From the IMG/VR virus record IMGVR_UViG_3300032177_000054, positions 1 to 29,154 of that record: DNA of 29,154 bases; one strand, given 5' to 3'. The position numbers and the translations under genes are program-made. The notes beneath the pieces were generated by a model. The model worked only from the letters and a program-made list of their open reading frames with translations, did no database searches and was not told the DNA's origin. Below are positions 13,324 to 20,231 of the stretch, one piece after another. The stretch is from a virus. Every line of letters starts with the position of its first letter. The stretch's first letter is position 1.

Positions 13324-14460
13324 ATGCCAATGCCCAAGCCCAAACCAATGGAATCTCAAAAAGACTTTATGTCTCGGTTTATGAGTGACGAGACAATGCT
13401 GGCCGAATACCCAGACGATAAACAAAGGATGGCAATAGCAGAGCAGGCCTGGTCAGATAGTCAAGAGTCGCTAAAAAACAATGAAGAGTTGGCCTACGAA
13501 ACTGTAGATGTTGACGGCGTAGAGATATTTAAATCCGGAACATGGAACGGAGACAAATACACCGACGCCGACTTGGATGAAATGGTTTATGCTCATAATG
13601 AAATAGGCGCAAAGCTAAAGCCTTATGTAAAACTAGGACACGATAACGGCCAAGCATTATTACAAAAAGACGGCTATCCAAGCGCCGGATGGATTAAGAA
13701 GCTATATAGAACAGGCAATACTTTATTTGCAGACCTAGGAAGTGTACCTAAAAAAATTAAATCGCTTATTGATTCCAAAGCCTATGGGCGCATAAGCCCA
13801 GAAATTTATTGGAATGCAGAGATAGGCGGTAAGAAATATAAGCGCGCCGTCAAGGCAATGGCACTGCTTGGTGGAAACACGCCAGCAGTGACCGAACTAA
13901 ATGATTTCATAAACCTATATACTGAAAATAACAATGTAAACGCTGAATTTATAAAACTATGTAGTTCGTATGAAGGAGATACCATAATGGATGAAAAACA
14001 ATATGCAGATAAAATTAGTGAGCTTGAAACACAAGTCAAAGAATATTCTGCAAAGAACACTGACCTTCAACTTCAACTAGAAAAGATTGAAATTGAAAAG
14101 CTCTATTCAGAAGCCAATTCAATTCTTGATGCAGCCGAAAAGGAAGGCAAAATAGTACCTGCTCAACGGTCAGCACTCATGGCACTGGCTACCGATAAAG
14201 GATTAAAAAGTTACTCTAGCGACGGCAAGAGCGTTGAAGGTTCAGGACTTGACTTTGTTAAATCGGTTATTGAAAATTCGCCGAAAGTTGTAGATTTTAG
14301 CGAAGCTTCAAAACAAAACGTACCAGAAAAATCTAAAAATTATTCTGCTATGGACGAGACAGAGAAGGGCGAAGAGCTTGATAAACGCGCCAAGGTTTAT
14401 TCAAAGGAAAACAATGTAACATATAAAGAAGCGCTGAAAATCGTTTCTATGGAGGTTTGA
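13324..14460 (+). CDS. Mu gpI-like head maturation protease with C-terminal scaffold
   Basis: This 378-aa protein starts at ATG 13324, which follows GAGG and the previous stop. The first about 45 residues (Pro-rich start, then DFMSRFMSDETMLAEYPDDKQRMAIAEQAW) form a short motif found at the head of many phage prohead proteases. Residues about 60-210 resemble phage I-like proteases (GTWNGDKYTDADLDEMVYAHN, PYVKLGHD, PSAGWIKKLY, YGRISPEIYWN, ALLGGNTPAV). Residues about 222-378 are a coiled-coil scaffold (KISELETQVKEYSAKNTDLQLQ). In Mu, gpI cuts scaffold and itself during head maturation. The scaffold portion is also made from an internal start. Confidence 0.85.
   Translation: MPMPKPKPMESQKDFMSRFMSDETMLAEYPDDKQRMAIAEQAWSDSQESLKNNEELAYETVDVDGVEIFKSGTWNGDKYTDADLDEMVYAHNEIGAKLKPYVKLGHDNGQALLQKDGYPSAGWIKKLYRTGNTLFADLGSVPKKIKSLIDSKAYGRISPEIYWNAEIGGKKYKRAVKAMALLGGNTPAVTELNDFINLYTENNNVNAEFIKLCSSYEGDTIMDEKQYADKISELETQVKEYSAKNTDLQLQLEKIEIEKLYSEANSILDAAEKEGKIVPAQRSALMALATDKGLKSYSSDGKSVEGSGLDFVKSVIENSPKVVDFSEASKQNVPEKSKNYSAMDETEKGEELDKRAKVYSKENNVTYKEALKIVSMEV
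13987..14460 (+). CDS. nested scaffold protein (Mu gpZ-like) from internal start
   Basis: An in-frame ATG at 13987 lies 8 nt after a strong ribosome binding site, GAAGGAG (13972-13978). It would yield a 157-aa protein identical to the coiled-coil C-terminus of the protease. This is the same arrangement as I/Z in Mu and C/Nu3 in lambda, where the free scaffold is needed in excess over protease. The sequence shows the site directly; production of the shorter protein is inferred. Confidence 0.75.
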   Translation: MDEKQYADKISELETQVKEYSAKNTDLQLQLEKIEIEKLYSEANSILDAAEKEGKIVPAQRSALMALATDKGLKSYSSDGKSVEGSGLDFVKSVIENSPKVVDFSEASKQNVPEKSKNYSAMDETEKGEELDKRAKVYSKENNVTYKEALKIVSMEV

Positions 14461-14462
14461 TT

Positions 14463-14867
14463 ATGGCAATGATAGGAAGCAATAACACAGTAAGAGAAAG
14501 TTTTAAGTGTGGTGCAAGTGTTGCGACTACCACTTCTCAATATAAATCTTGTTATTTAAGCACCGACTTTACGGTATCAATTTGTACCGCGCTCACTGAT
14601 AAAGTGGTCGGGATTATTGATAGCTATCAGACGAGTGACAGTAAGGTTTGTGAGGTAATTACTTTTGGATTTGCAAAAGGCTATATGTTGGCCGGGACTG
14701 TATGTTCAGCGGGCGACATGCTCACGCCAGCAGCGGGCGGGACGGTGACTTTGTTTATCACAAACACCAGCTTGCAATATCTTATAGGAATGGCAATGGA
14801 TACACCAGCCACAGCCGGAGCAGTAACTATTTACGTCAATCCTCAAAAATACGGGATTAAATCTTAA
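14463..14867 (+). CDS. capsid decoration protein (DUF2190/gpD-like)
   Basis: This 134-aa beta-rich, Gly/Ala/Thr-rich protein begins MAMIGSNNTVRESFKC. The start ATG 14463 is 7 nt after GGAGG; an in-frame TTG at 14457 is less likely. The sequence KVVGIIDSYQTSDSKVCEVITFGFAKGYMLAG... reads like DUF2190-type head stabilisation proteins, which describe a pseudo-constant VITFG/GxA and a late LIGMAMDTP segment. It lies directly before the major capsid gene, as decoration genes usually do. It would cap the capsid surface and stabilise it after DNA entry. Confidence 0.7.
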   Translation: MAMIGSNNTVRESFKCGASVATTTSQYKSCYLSTDFTVSICTALTDKVVGIIDSYQTSDSKVCEVITFGFAKGYMLAGTVCSAGDMLTPAAGGTVTLFITNTSLQYLIGMAMDTPATAGAVTIYVNPQKYGIKS

Positions 14868-14880
14868 GGAGGTTTATATT

Positions 14881-15816
14881 ATGGCATACGGTGGAAATTT
14901 ACATATTAATAAAGCTTTGACTAATGTATCAATTCAATACAGGAACAACGAATTTATTGGATCGATGATTATGAAGGACATCCCAGTGGCGAAAGAATCT
15001 GATGTATATTATATATATGCAAAAGATATGCGTATGGCCGAGACACTTAGAGCTAACAAATCGGCATCAAAACAAATTACGTGGGGCGTATCGACAACTT
15101 CTTACAGTCTCGACGAACATGCAATAAGCGATGTTGTTACAGACCGCGATCGAAAAAACGCGGACTCTCCAATTAACATGGACATTGACGCCACGGAATT
15201 TTTGACAGACAAAATTCTCATGCGTCAAGAAAAAGACTTTGCAGACCTGCTGTTTACAACAGGTACATGGTCTAACAATACCACTCTCACAACCGCGACC
15301 GCGTGGAAGTACAACACCACTACCAGCGCACCAATTCAGAATGTTTTGAGCGCTACTGGTCTTGTAATTAAACAATCAGGGAAAAGACCCAATACTCTTA
15401 TTTTGAATTTTGAAGGGTTTGCAGCACTTAAAGAAAATACAAACGTATACTCTCGTATTCAGTACGTAGAAAAAGCGATTATTACAGAACAATTGCTTGC
15501 AAGTATTTTTGATGTTCAGAATGTTTATGTAGGCTTAGGAGTTTATGATGCAGGCATGGAAGGTGGCACAGAGTCTCTCACGTCGATATGGGGCCCTGAT
15601 GCACTGCTTGCATATTTCGATCCAAGCGCAACTGGACTTAAAAAAGTCACCGCTGGCTTTAATCTTAGGATGTCAGACTCTGGAAATCCTTATAAGGTTA
15701 AAAAATGGCGTGAAGAAAAGCTTTCAGGTGATGTAATTGAAGTATCTACAATGTTCAAGCCGGTAGCGGTAGCGACATTGTGCGGTTATTTTTTCAAAAC
15801 TGTAGCATTAGCATAA
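14881..15816 (+). CDS. major capsid protein
   Basis: This 311-aa HK97-fold-like major head protein has a strong ribosome binding site (AAGGAGG, then ATG 14881), consistent with high expression. It has an N-terminal SIQYRNNEFIGSMIMKDIPVAKES segment, a long helix with many charged residues (DATEFLTDKILMRQEKDFADLLF), and a beta-rich C-terminus with GPDALLAYFDPS and TLCGYFFKTVALA. It follows protease, scaffold and decoration genes in the order used by Mu- and lambda-like phages. No cleavable long delta domain is evident, fitting a separate scaffold. Confidence 0.88.
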   Translation: MAYGGNLHINKALTNVSIQYRNNEFIGSMIMKDIPVAKESDVYYIYAKDMRMAETLRANKSASKQITWGVSTTSYSLDEHAISDVVTDRDRKNADSPINMDIDATEFLTDKILMRQEKDFADLLFTTGTWSNNTTLTTATAWKYNTTTSAPIQNVLSATGLVIKQSGKRPNTLILNFEGFAALKENTNVYSRIQYVEKAIITEQLLASIFDVQNVYVGLGVYDAGMEGGTESLTSIWGPDALLAYFDPSATGLKKVTAGFNLRMSDSGNPYKVKKWREEKLSGDVIEVSTMFKPVAVATLCGYFFKTVALA

Positions 15817-15844
15817 TTTAGTATAATACTGATTGAGGTAAAAA

Positions 15845-16039
15845 ATGGATCAAGTTAAAGTTAATTCGAACGAAAATCTCTCGCAAGAAAACGAGAAACA
15901 ATACTCGAAAGATTCTATTGTTTCGCAATCCGAAGAAAAAATATTCATAGGTAAAAAAACTAAGGTTTTTACTGTGACTAAATTTAAAAACGGTGTTGTT
16001 AAACGTAGACTTAAAGAGATTTATAAGGGCAAAAAGTAA
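15845..16039 (+). CDS. small hydrophilic protein of unknown function
   Basis: This 64-aa protein is highly charged and Ser/Asn/Lys-rich at the N-terminus with a more ordered C-terminal half (IFIGKKTKVFTVTKFKNGVVKRRLKEIYKGKK). The GAGG site (attgaggtaaaaaATG) supports it. Short genes with this appearance commonly sit between major capsid and connector genes in phages and are sometimes head-tail joining or Rho-like N-domains; neither is shown here. Confidence 0.55.
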   Translation: MDQVKVNSNENLSQENEKQYSKDSIVSQSEEKIFIGKKTKVFTVTKFKNGVVKRRLKEIYKGKK

Positions 16040-16042
16040 ATT

Positions 16043-16534
16043 ATGGGATACGCCACTATAACGAGCATTCAAACTATCCTTCCGAAATTACCACAAACTA
16101 CGACGGCGACCGGTTACTCGACGGCTGCTGCTGTAATTTCGAAACACATTGATAGAGCGAGTGCTGTTATAAATGGCTATATTTCAAAACGATATAGCTT
16201 GCCGTTTAGTAGCACGATACCGTTGCTTGTAAGTATTTGCGAGGATATTGTAAGTTACTATACGGCAAGGTCGTTTTTTCAACAGGACAATTTCAATAGA
16301 CTAGACTCGCTAGCAGAACTAAAAACCGATGCTATGCTTACCCTCAAGGACATTATGGACGGCAACATTGACTTGATTGATAGCACCGGATCACTGGTGG
16401 ATGGCATTGATCTAGGCGAAGAGTCAAATGTTGATAGTACTACATACGATGAGGCAACATTTTTTGAGGTTGACGACTCCCTGGATTGGGACTTTGACGT
16501 TGTGAGAAAAGACAGGGTGAGTGACAAACGATGA
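16043..16534 (+). CDS. head-tail connector/adaptor (DUF1320, Mu gp36-like)
   Basis: This 163-aa protein shows the DUF1320 pattern: an early helix ITSIQTILPKL, a central ISKHIDRASAVINGYISKRYSLPF signature, then ICEDIVSYYTARSFF and TDAMLTLKDI helices. Such proteins form the ring directly under the portal. The C-terminal 50 residues are an acidic extension (GIDLGEESNVD...DDSLDWDFD) beyond the usual domain. Its stop overlaps the next gene by 4 nt (ATGA). Confidence 0.85.
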   Translation: MGYATITSIQTILPKLPQTTTATGYSTAAAVISKHIDRASAVINGYISKRYSLPFSSTIPLLVSICEDIVSYYTARSFFQQDNFNRLDSLAELKTDAMLTLKDIMDGNIDLIDSTGSLVDGIDLGEESNVDSTTYDEATFFEVDDSLDWDFDVVRKDRVSDKR

Positions 16535-16947
16535 TATCTATCCGCACAGTTGGACTAACACAAGTCCAAGAAGACTTTGAGGCGATGGCGAAACGCTGTC
16601 AAAATCCTACAACAATGTTGGAGGTTATCGCACAGAAAGGACGAAAAAACGTATTGCAGCATTTTGAAAAAGAAATGGGAGACACTGGACCATGGAAGCC
16701 ATTAAGCGCAAGTAGGGCAAAACACAAAAAGGGCGGAAAAGGGAAAATATTACAAGACACTGGAAGATTACGACTATCGATACTCGGACGTACTAAAACA
16801 AATGAAGCCCACGTTTATACTAATGTTGAGTATGCAAAGTTTCACGAATTCGGTATAGGCGTACCAGAGAGAAGATTTATGTGGTTAGACGCAACAACAA
16901 TAAGGAATATTATTTTAATGTTAAAAAACTTTTTGGTGAACGGTTAA
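16531..16947 (+). CDS. virion morphogenesis / tail completion protein (Mu gpG-like)
   Basis: This 138-aa protein has the virion-morphogenesis family features: an N-terminal helix with NPTTMLEVIAQKGRKNVLQHFE, the W-x-PLS motif (GPWKPLSASRAKHKK), a glycine/lysine loop and ILQDTGRLRLSI, then EYAKFHEFG and a RRFMWLD end. Members join heads to tails. It is encoded between the connector and the tail terminator, the normal place. Confidence 0.88.
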   Translation: MISIRTVGLTQVQEDFEAMAKRCQNPTTMLEVIAQKGRKNVLQHFEKEMGDTGPWKPLSASRAKHKKGGKGKILQDTGRLRLSILGRTKTNEAHVYTNVEYAKFHEFGIGVPERRFMWLDATTIRNIILMLKNFLVNG

Positions 16948-16948
16948 C

Positions 16949-17437
16949 ATGGCTATAGATGTATATGCAATACGCGGGTATATAGTTAATCTCTTAACCG
17001 AGAACAATACTACCACATCTAGTTACGATATAAGTAGCGGGCTAACAGAACGTGTAAAAGAAATAATTGGAGACTATGCAAAAAGCCCACAACTTAATAT
17101 CAATTACCCCGCAATATACGTTGAGACTAAAAACAAAAAAGAAGAGCATTTTGTAATGGGCGGCGGCTCCAATAAGCGTAACATCACTATGCAATTTGAC
17201 ATAGTTGCCGTATGCCAGTATGGCTTTGGGCAATTCGATGGCCGGCTACTCAGTGACAAGGAAATGATTACTTTAGCACAAAATATTGAAAGTCTGTTCA
17301 GAAACAAGATTACATTATCAAATACGGTTGACATGTGCCTTGTAACTAATACAGACTATGACGTAGAACAGGTAGGAGAGTCCACATATAATAGTGCTGC
17401 GAGGATTTCTCTGGAAGTTAAAAAATTTAGTAGTTAG
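16949..17437 (+). CDS. putative tail terminator protein
   Basis: This 162-aa protein starts 2 nt after the preceding stop. It has an alpha/beta layout: an N-terminal helix (AIRGYIVNLLTENN), a strand bearing YPAIYVETK, a central ITMQFDIVAVCQY strand, helix EMITLAQNIESLFRNKITL, and a final strand pair ending SLEVKKF. This order is typical of tail terminators that close the tube at its head-proximal end. No sequence motif is absolutely diagnostic, so the call leans on fold pattern and position. Confidence 0.7.
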   Translation: MAIDVYAIRGYIVNLLTENNTTTSSYDISSGLTERVKEIIGDYAKSPQLNINYPAIYVETKNKKEEHFVMGGGSNKRNITMQFDIVAVCQYGFGQFDGRLLSDKEMITLAQNIESLFRNKITLSNTVDMCLVTNTDYDVEQVGESTYNSAARISLEVKKFSS

Positions 17438-17444
17438 AGGTTTT

Positions 17445-18470
17445 ATGCTTACTGAAAAAGAAGTACACGATCAGTCTGTTAGGGCGTTCGAGCATTGGAA
17501 AACGATTTGGGATGAGAATACCAAGGCCAATGGCGAGTTATTAAAAAAGATTAAAACAAGCCAAAAACATTTATTAAACCTAGGCTTTGGCAAAAAACTT
17601 TTATGTGTTGCTTGTGGTGCAAGCCTAGAAACAAAAATTGATATTGTTAAAAAATACAAAACTGACGCGCTTGATATTGCTTGCGTAGATAAAGCACTTC
17701 CAATACTTATCGAACATGGGCTACACCCTAAATATGTATTTCTTGCCGACGCCGGAGTGTCCTACGAAAAGTACTGTGAAAAATATATAGGCCAGACAGA
17801 AGACATGGTTCTCATTTCTAATGTTCAGGCCAACCCTAAATGGTCGCACAACTGGAAGGGTAAAGTTGTTTTTTATGTAAATAAAGATAACATCGGAAGC
17901 GAGGCGATATATTCACCCATGTCTGGATGTGTAGAAATGATACCGGCATCAAGTAACGTCGGGAATAGCGTTATTGTGTTTAGTACACAAATACTAGGAT
18001 ATGACGAGTACCTTATGCTAGGGTATGACTTTGGATTTGGAATAGATACTCATTACTACGCATTCGAGGATAACGATAAAAGATATTGGATGAAACATGC
18101 ACAGCTTATAGATTATAGCGGAAATATTTGTTACTCATCGCAAAACTTAATATTTAGCAGCAAGTGGTTGGATGATTTTAATAGCACGATGGTTAAATCA
18201 AAAGGAATTAAGCTGCATAACTGCTCAGGATGCGGAGTGTCTGGAGTCCATCCGGCTAACCTAGAAAAGAAAATAAAGAATCTTAAATTTAGAAAATTAA
18301 CCGACGATGAAAAACTTAAGATACTAAATTCACGTATAGAAACAATATCTTTGACTGCACAGGATGGCGCTCAGGCCTTACAGCAAGCTCTTGAAAGCCA
18401 TAATGTCATAGGTATTAAATTGGACTACGTACCACATGAGGTTAACACATGGCTAAACTCAGGTATATAG
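17445..18470 (+). CDS. Maf/DUF115-family glycosyltransferase-like protein
   Basis: This 341-aa protein starts at ATG 17445 after AGAGG (17436-17440). It carries the DUF115 (MAF_flag10/MptE-like) core: a nucleotide-binding-type loop VACGASLE (55-62), ALPILIEHGLHPKYVFLADAG, LISNVQANP, and the strongly conserved SSNVGNSVIVFSTQILGYDEYLMLGYDFGF (from about 169). Maf proteins in flagellated bacteria transfer nonulosonic acids such as pseudaminic acid onto flagellin; other relatives are hydroxymethylpterin kinases. Position in the tail operon, between terminator and tube, points to glycosylation of a tail protein. It partners in this reading with the aldolase and cytidylyltransferase of the 4592-10238 cassette. 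Confidence 0.85.
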   Translation: MLTEKEVHDQSVRAFEHWKTIWDENTKANGELLKKIKTSQKHLLNLGFGKKLLCVACGASLETKIDIVKKYKTDALDIACVDKALPILIEHGLHPKYVFLADAGVSYEKYCEKYIGQTEDMVLISNVQANPKWSHNWKGKVVFYVNKDNIGSEAIYSPMSGCVEMIPASSNVGNSVIVFSTQILGYDEYLMLGYDFGFGIDTHYYAFEDNDKRYWMKHAQLIDYSGNICYSSQNLIFSSKWLDDFNSTMVKSKGIKLHNCSGCGVSGVHPANLEKKIKNLKFRKLTDDEKLKILNSRIETISLTAQDGAQALQQALESHNVIGIKLDYVPHEVNTWLNSGI

Positions 18471-18637
18471 ATAAAAGGGTAATATACGTGACAAATCTAA
18501 AAAATTACGCGGGAGTATCATTGCCTAAGGAAAATCCCGATGAGAATATATTGATAGTTACTGAAACAGAGGCAAAACATTTGCTGCGACAAAAAAACGG
18601 TAATAACCCAACATGGGAAATTATAGAGGAGAAATAA
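18449..18637 (+). CDS. small tail-operon protein of unknown function
   Basis: This 62-aa protein overlaps the DUF115 gene by 22 nt, with GAGG (18438-18441) upstream of the ATG. It is a compact alpha/beta sequence (RVIYVTNLKNYAGVSLP, then ILIVTETEAKHLLRQK, then TWEIIEE), reminiscent of short proteins found between the terminator and tube or sheath genes of Mu-like phages. No function is assigned; a structural or assembly role is suggested by place only. Confidence 0.6.
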   Translation: MAKLRYIDKRVIYVTNLKNYAGVSLPKENPDENILIVTETEAKHLLRQKNGNNPTWEIIEEK

Positions 18638-18638
18638 A

Positions 18639-19661
18639 ATGACTATAGGAAACAATACCCCATTTTTTGGATTCGACAGTGCGGTTGGCGTTGCAAAGGA
18701 AACTACTTTCGGTACTTTTGTAACGGCCACGACTTTTATAGAATTTAACAGTGAAGGCTTTAAACAAGAGCGCGATTCTAAAACTCTTGAATCAATCAAT
18801 GCTTCACGCGATCCCAAAAAGCGAGTAACATTTAACGAGAATATTTCAGGATCAATTGAGGCTGAGCTTAATCTTGCAAGTGACGGTATCATCAATATAC
18901 TTAAACAGGGCATGGGCGGGACATGTTCAAGCGTAGTTACAAGCGCGGGAGTTAGCTACACGCATACTCTTTATTCTGGAGACATGGAAAACAATAAGCC
19001 AACTTCAACCGGATCGGACATGAAGTCGCTTAGTTTTCAGGTGCGTAAAGGTAGTACGCATGTATGGTGTTACGCGGGCATGAGGGCTAACACTTTATCT
19101 TTTAAAGCGGAATCCGGCGGTCCTGTAGTTTTTAGTTCTGAATTGATCGGGCAAACATGTAGTATAACAAGCACAATACCAGCGATTAGCGTTACAGATG
19201 TTAACCCATGTACTTTTGTTGGCGTAACCGTACAAACCGGAGCAACCACGACATCACTGGCTACAGAATATTTTAAGAGCTTTGAGCTGACCATCAACAA
19301 TAACCTAGATGGTGAGCAAAGGGTGTTGGGATCGCGAAACGTAGTGTGTTTGCCACCGAAAAGACGTGAAACAAAGCTAAAATTTACACAGATATTTGAT
19401 ACGATAACGGCTTATAATAGATTTCTAGCCGAAACAATTACCGCCATTAAAATATCTATTACGGGGCCGACTATAGCAAGCTCCAGCCTTCCACATCAGC
19501 TTGACATTACACTACCTAGGTGTTATTTTAAATCTAATATGCCGACAGTTGGGGGACCAGATCCAATTATGTTGGAAATGGAATGTGACGTGCTTTATGA
19601 CTCTGCTTTGGGTAGTGCTGTAAAAATGGAAGTAATAAACGGCACCGCTGCATACGCATAA
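18639..19661 (+). CDS. tail tube protein
   Basis: This 340-aa protein is beta-rich with a starting segment typical of phage tube proteins: NTPFFGFDSAVGVAKETTFGTF...FIEFNSEGFKQERDSKTLESINASRDP. Later segments include GSIEAELNLASDGI and FKSFELTINNNLDGEQRVLGSRN. The layout fits a duplicated tube domain (Phage_tube_2 group), which polymerises into a hollow tube guided by the tape measure. The absence of any sheath gene indicates a non-contractile tail. GAGG precedes the ATG. This protein is a candidate target for the upstream Maf-like enzyme. Confidence 0.8.
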   Translation: MTIGNNTPFFGFDSAVGVAKETTFGTFVTATTFIEFNSEGFKQERDSKTLESINASRDPKKRVTFNENISGSIEAELNLASDGIINILKQGMGGTCSSVVTSAGVSYTHTLYSGDMENNKPTSTGSDMKSLSFQVRKGSTHVWCYAGMRANTLSFKAESGGPVVFSSELIGQTCSITSTIPAISVTDVNPCTFVGVTVQTGATTTSLATEYFKSFELTINNNLDGEQRVLGSRNVVCLPPKRRETKLKFTQIFDTITAYNRFLAETITAIKISITGPTIASSSLPHQLDITLPRCYFKSNMPTVGGPDPIMLEMECDVLYDSALGSAVKMEVINGTAAYA

Positions 19662-19683
19662 AATTTAAAGGAGAATATACTGA

Positions 19684-20055
19684 ATGAAATATCTAAACTT
19701 GGAGAAAATCATTGGTGACGACAAGTCGCTAAACCTTGGTGGCAAGAAACTTATTATACCTGGAGAAATCCCAGTAAAAATAATGTTTAGGCTTATTCGG
19801 GCCTCTCAGGATATCGCAGAGGATTATGGAAATATCGACAAAATCAATGTATCGTATGAGGTTATTAGAGACATTCTTGTATTAAAAAATAAGGACGTAA
19901 ATCCTAACTGGGTATACGAACAGCTACAAGATTTGACCACAAAACAATACGCTGCATTGGTTAATTATATACATGGCAACGATGAAAATGCAGACGAAGA
20001 GGAGAAGCCAGAATTAAAAAAGACGCAAGGCGACGTGATCCTCGTCGCCATGTAA
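19684..20055 (+). CDS. tail assembly chaperone (gpG-like, unshifted product)
   Basis: This 123-aa protein comes between tube and tape measure, the defining place for tail chaperones. It has a beta-hairpin N-terminus and helices IMFRLIRASQDIAEDYG, YEVIRDILVLKNK, WVYEQLQDLTTKQYAALVNYI, then an acidic tail ENADEEEKPELKK. AAGGAG lies upstream of the ATG. Its last codons contain a slippery heptamer followed by a hairpin, and a minority of ribosomes should shift into the -1 frame to make a longer protein. Confidence 0.85.
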   Translation: MKYLNLEKIIGDDKSLNLGGKKLIIPGEIPVKIMFRLIRASQDIAEDYGNIDKINVSYEVIRDILVLKNKDVNPNWVYEQLQDLTTKQYAALVNYIHGNDENADEEEKPELKKTQGDVILVAM

Positions 20056-20228
20056 AAATAGTTAGCATAGATGCAATACAGTCAGTGGCAGAATGCTCTA
20101 GGTTTTATAGCATTTCCCCATCGGAGGTATTAAATCTTTCATGGGATTTTTTTATAGGGCTTATTGAGTATAAGAACGAAGTTGTAGAAAAGGAAGAAAA
20201 GGAAAGGGCGAAAGCAAGACGAGGGTAG
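19684..20228 (+). CDS. tail assembly chaperone -1 frameshift product (gpGT-like)
   Basis: After reading residues 1-113, ribosomes slipping -1 on A_AAA_AAG (20016-20022) continue from 20022 to TAG at 20226-20228, adding 68 residues for a 181-aa product. The added part begins DARRRDPRRH, contains IDAIQSVAECSRFYSISPSEVLNLSWDFF-type helices and ends in a Lys/Glu/Arg-rich helix. The extension has no start codon of its own and fills the otherwise empty gap before the tape measure gene. In lambda, the G and GT proteins recruit tube subunits to the tape measure, and their ratio is set by slippage. Confidence 0.85.
20016..20049 (+). promoter_or_regulatory. -1 programmed frameshift site with stimulatory hairpin
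   Basis: The heptamer A-AAA-AAG (20016-20022) is in the right phase with the zero frame (codons TTA AAA AAG). Six nucleotides later a perfect 7-bp GC-rich stem, GGCGACG (20029-20035) with CGTCGCC (20043-20049), encloses a 7-nt loop. This is the heptamer class used by dnaX of E. coli, with the normal spacer for a downstream stimulator. Confidence 0.85.
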
Positions 20229-20231
20229 ACT

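Noticed and set aside
4567-15832. ATACTGA in front of three genes (4567, 10270, 15826) as a late-promoter element
   Set aside because: The same heptamer also occurs inside coding regions (near 6765, 13213 and 13919), so its count is not clearly above chance in AT-rich DNA; only the 10270 copy forms a longer dyad.
15820-15832. Palindrome AGTATAATACT containing TATAAT before the gene at 15845, as a promoter
   Set aside because: No acceptable -35 box lies 15-18 bp upstream, and the position is within a continuous structural operon with only 28 bp between genes.
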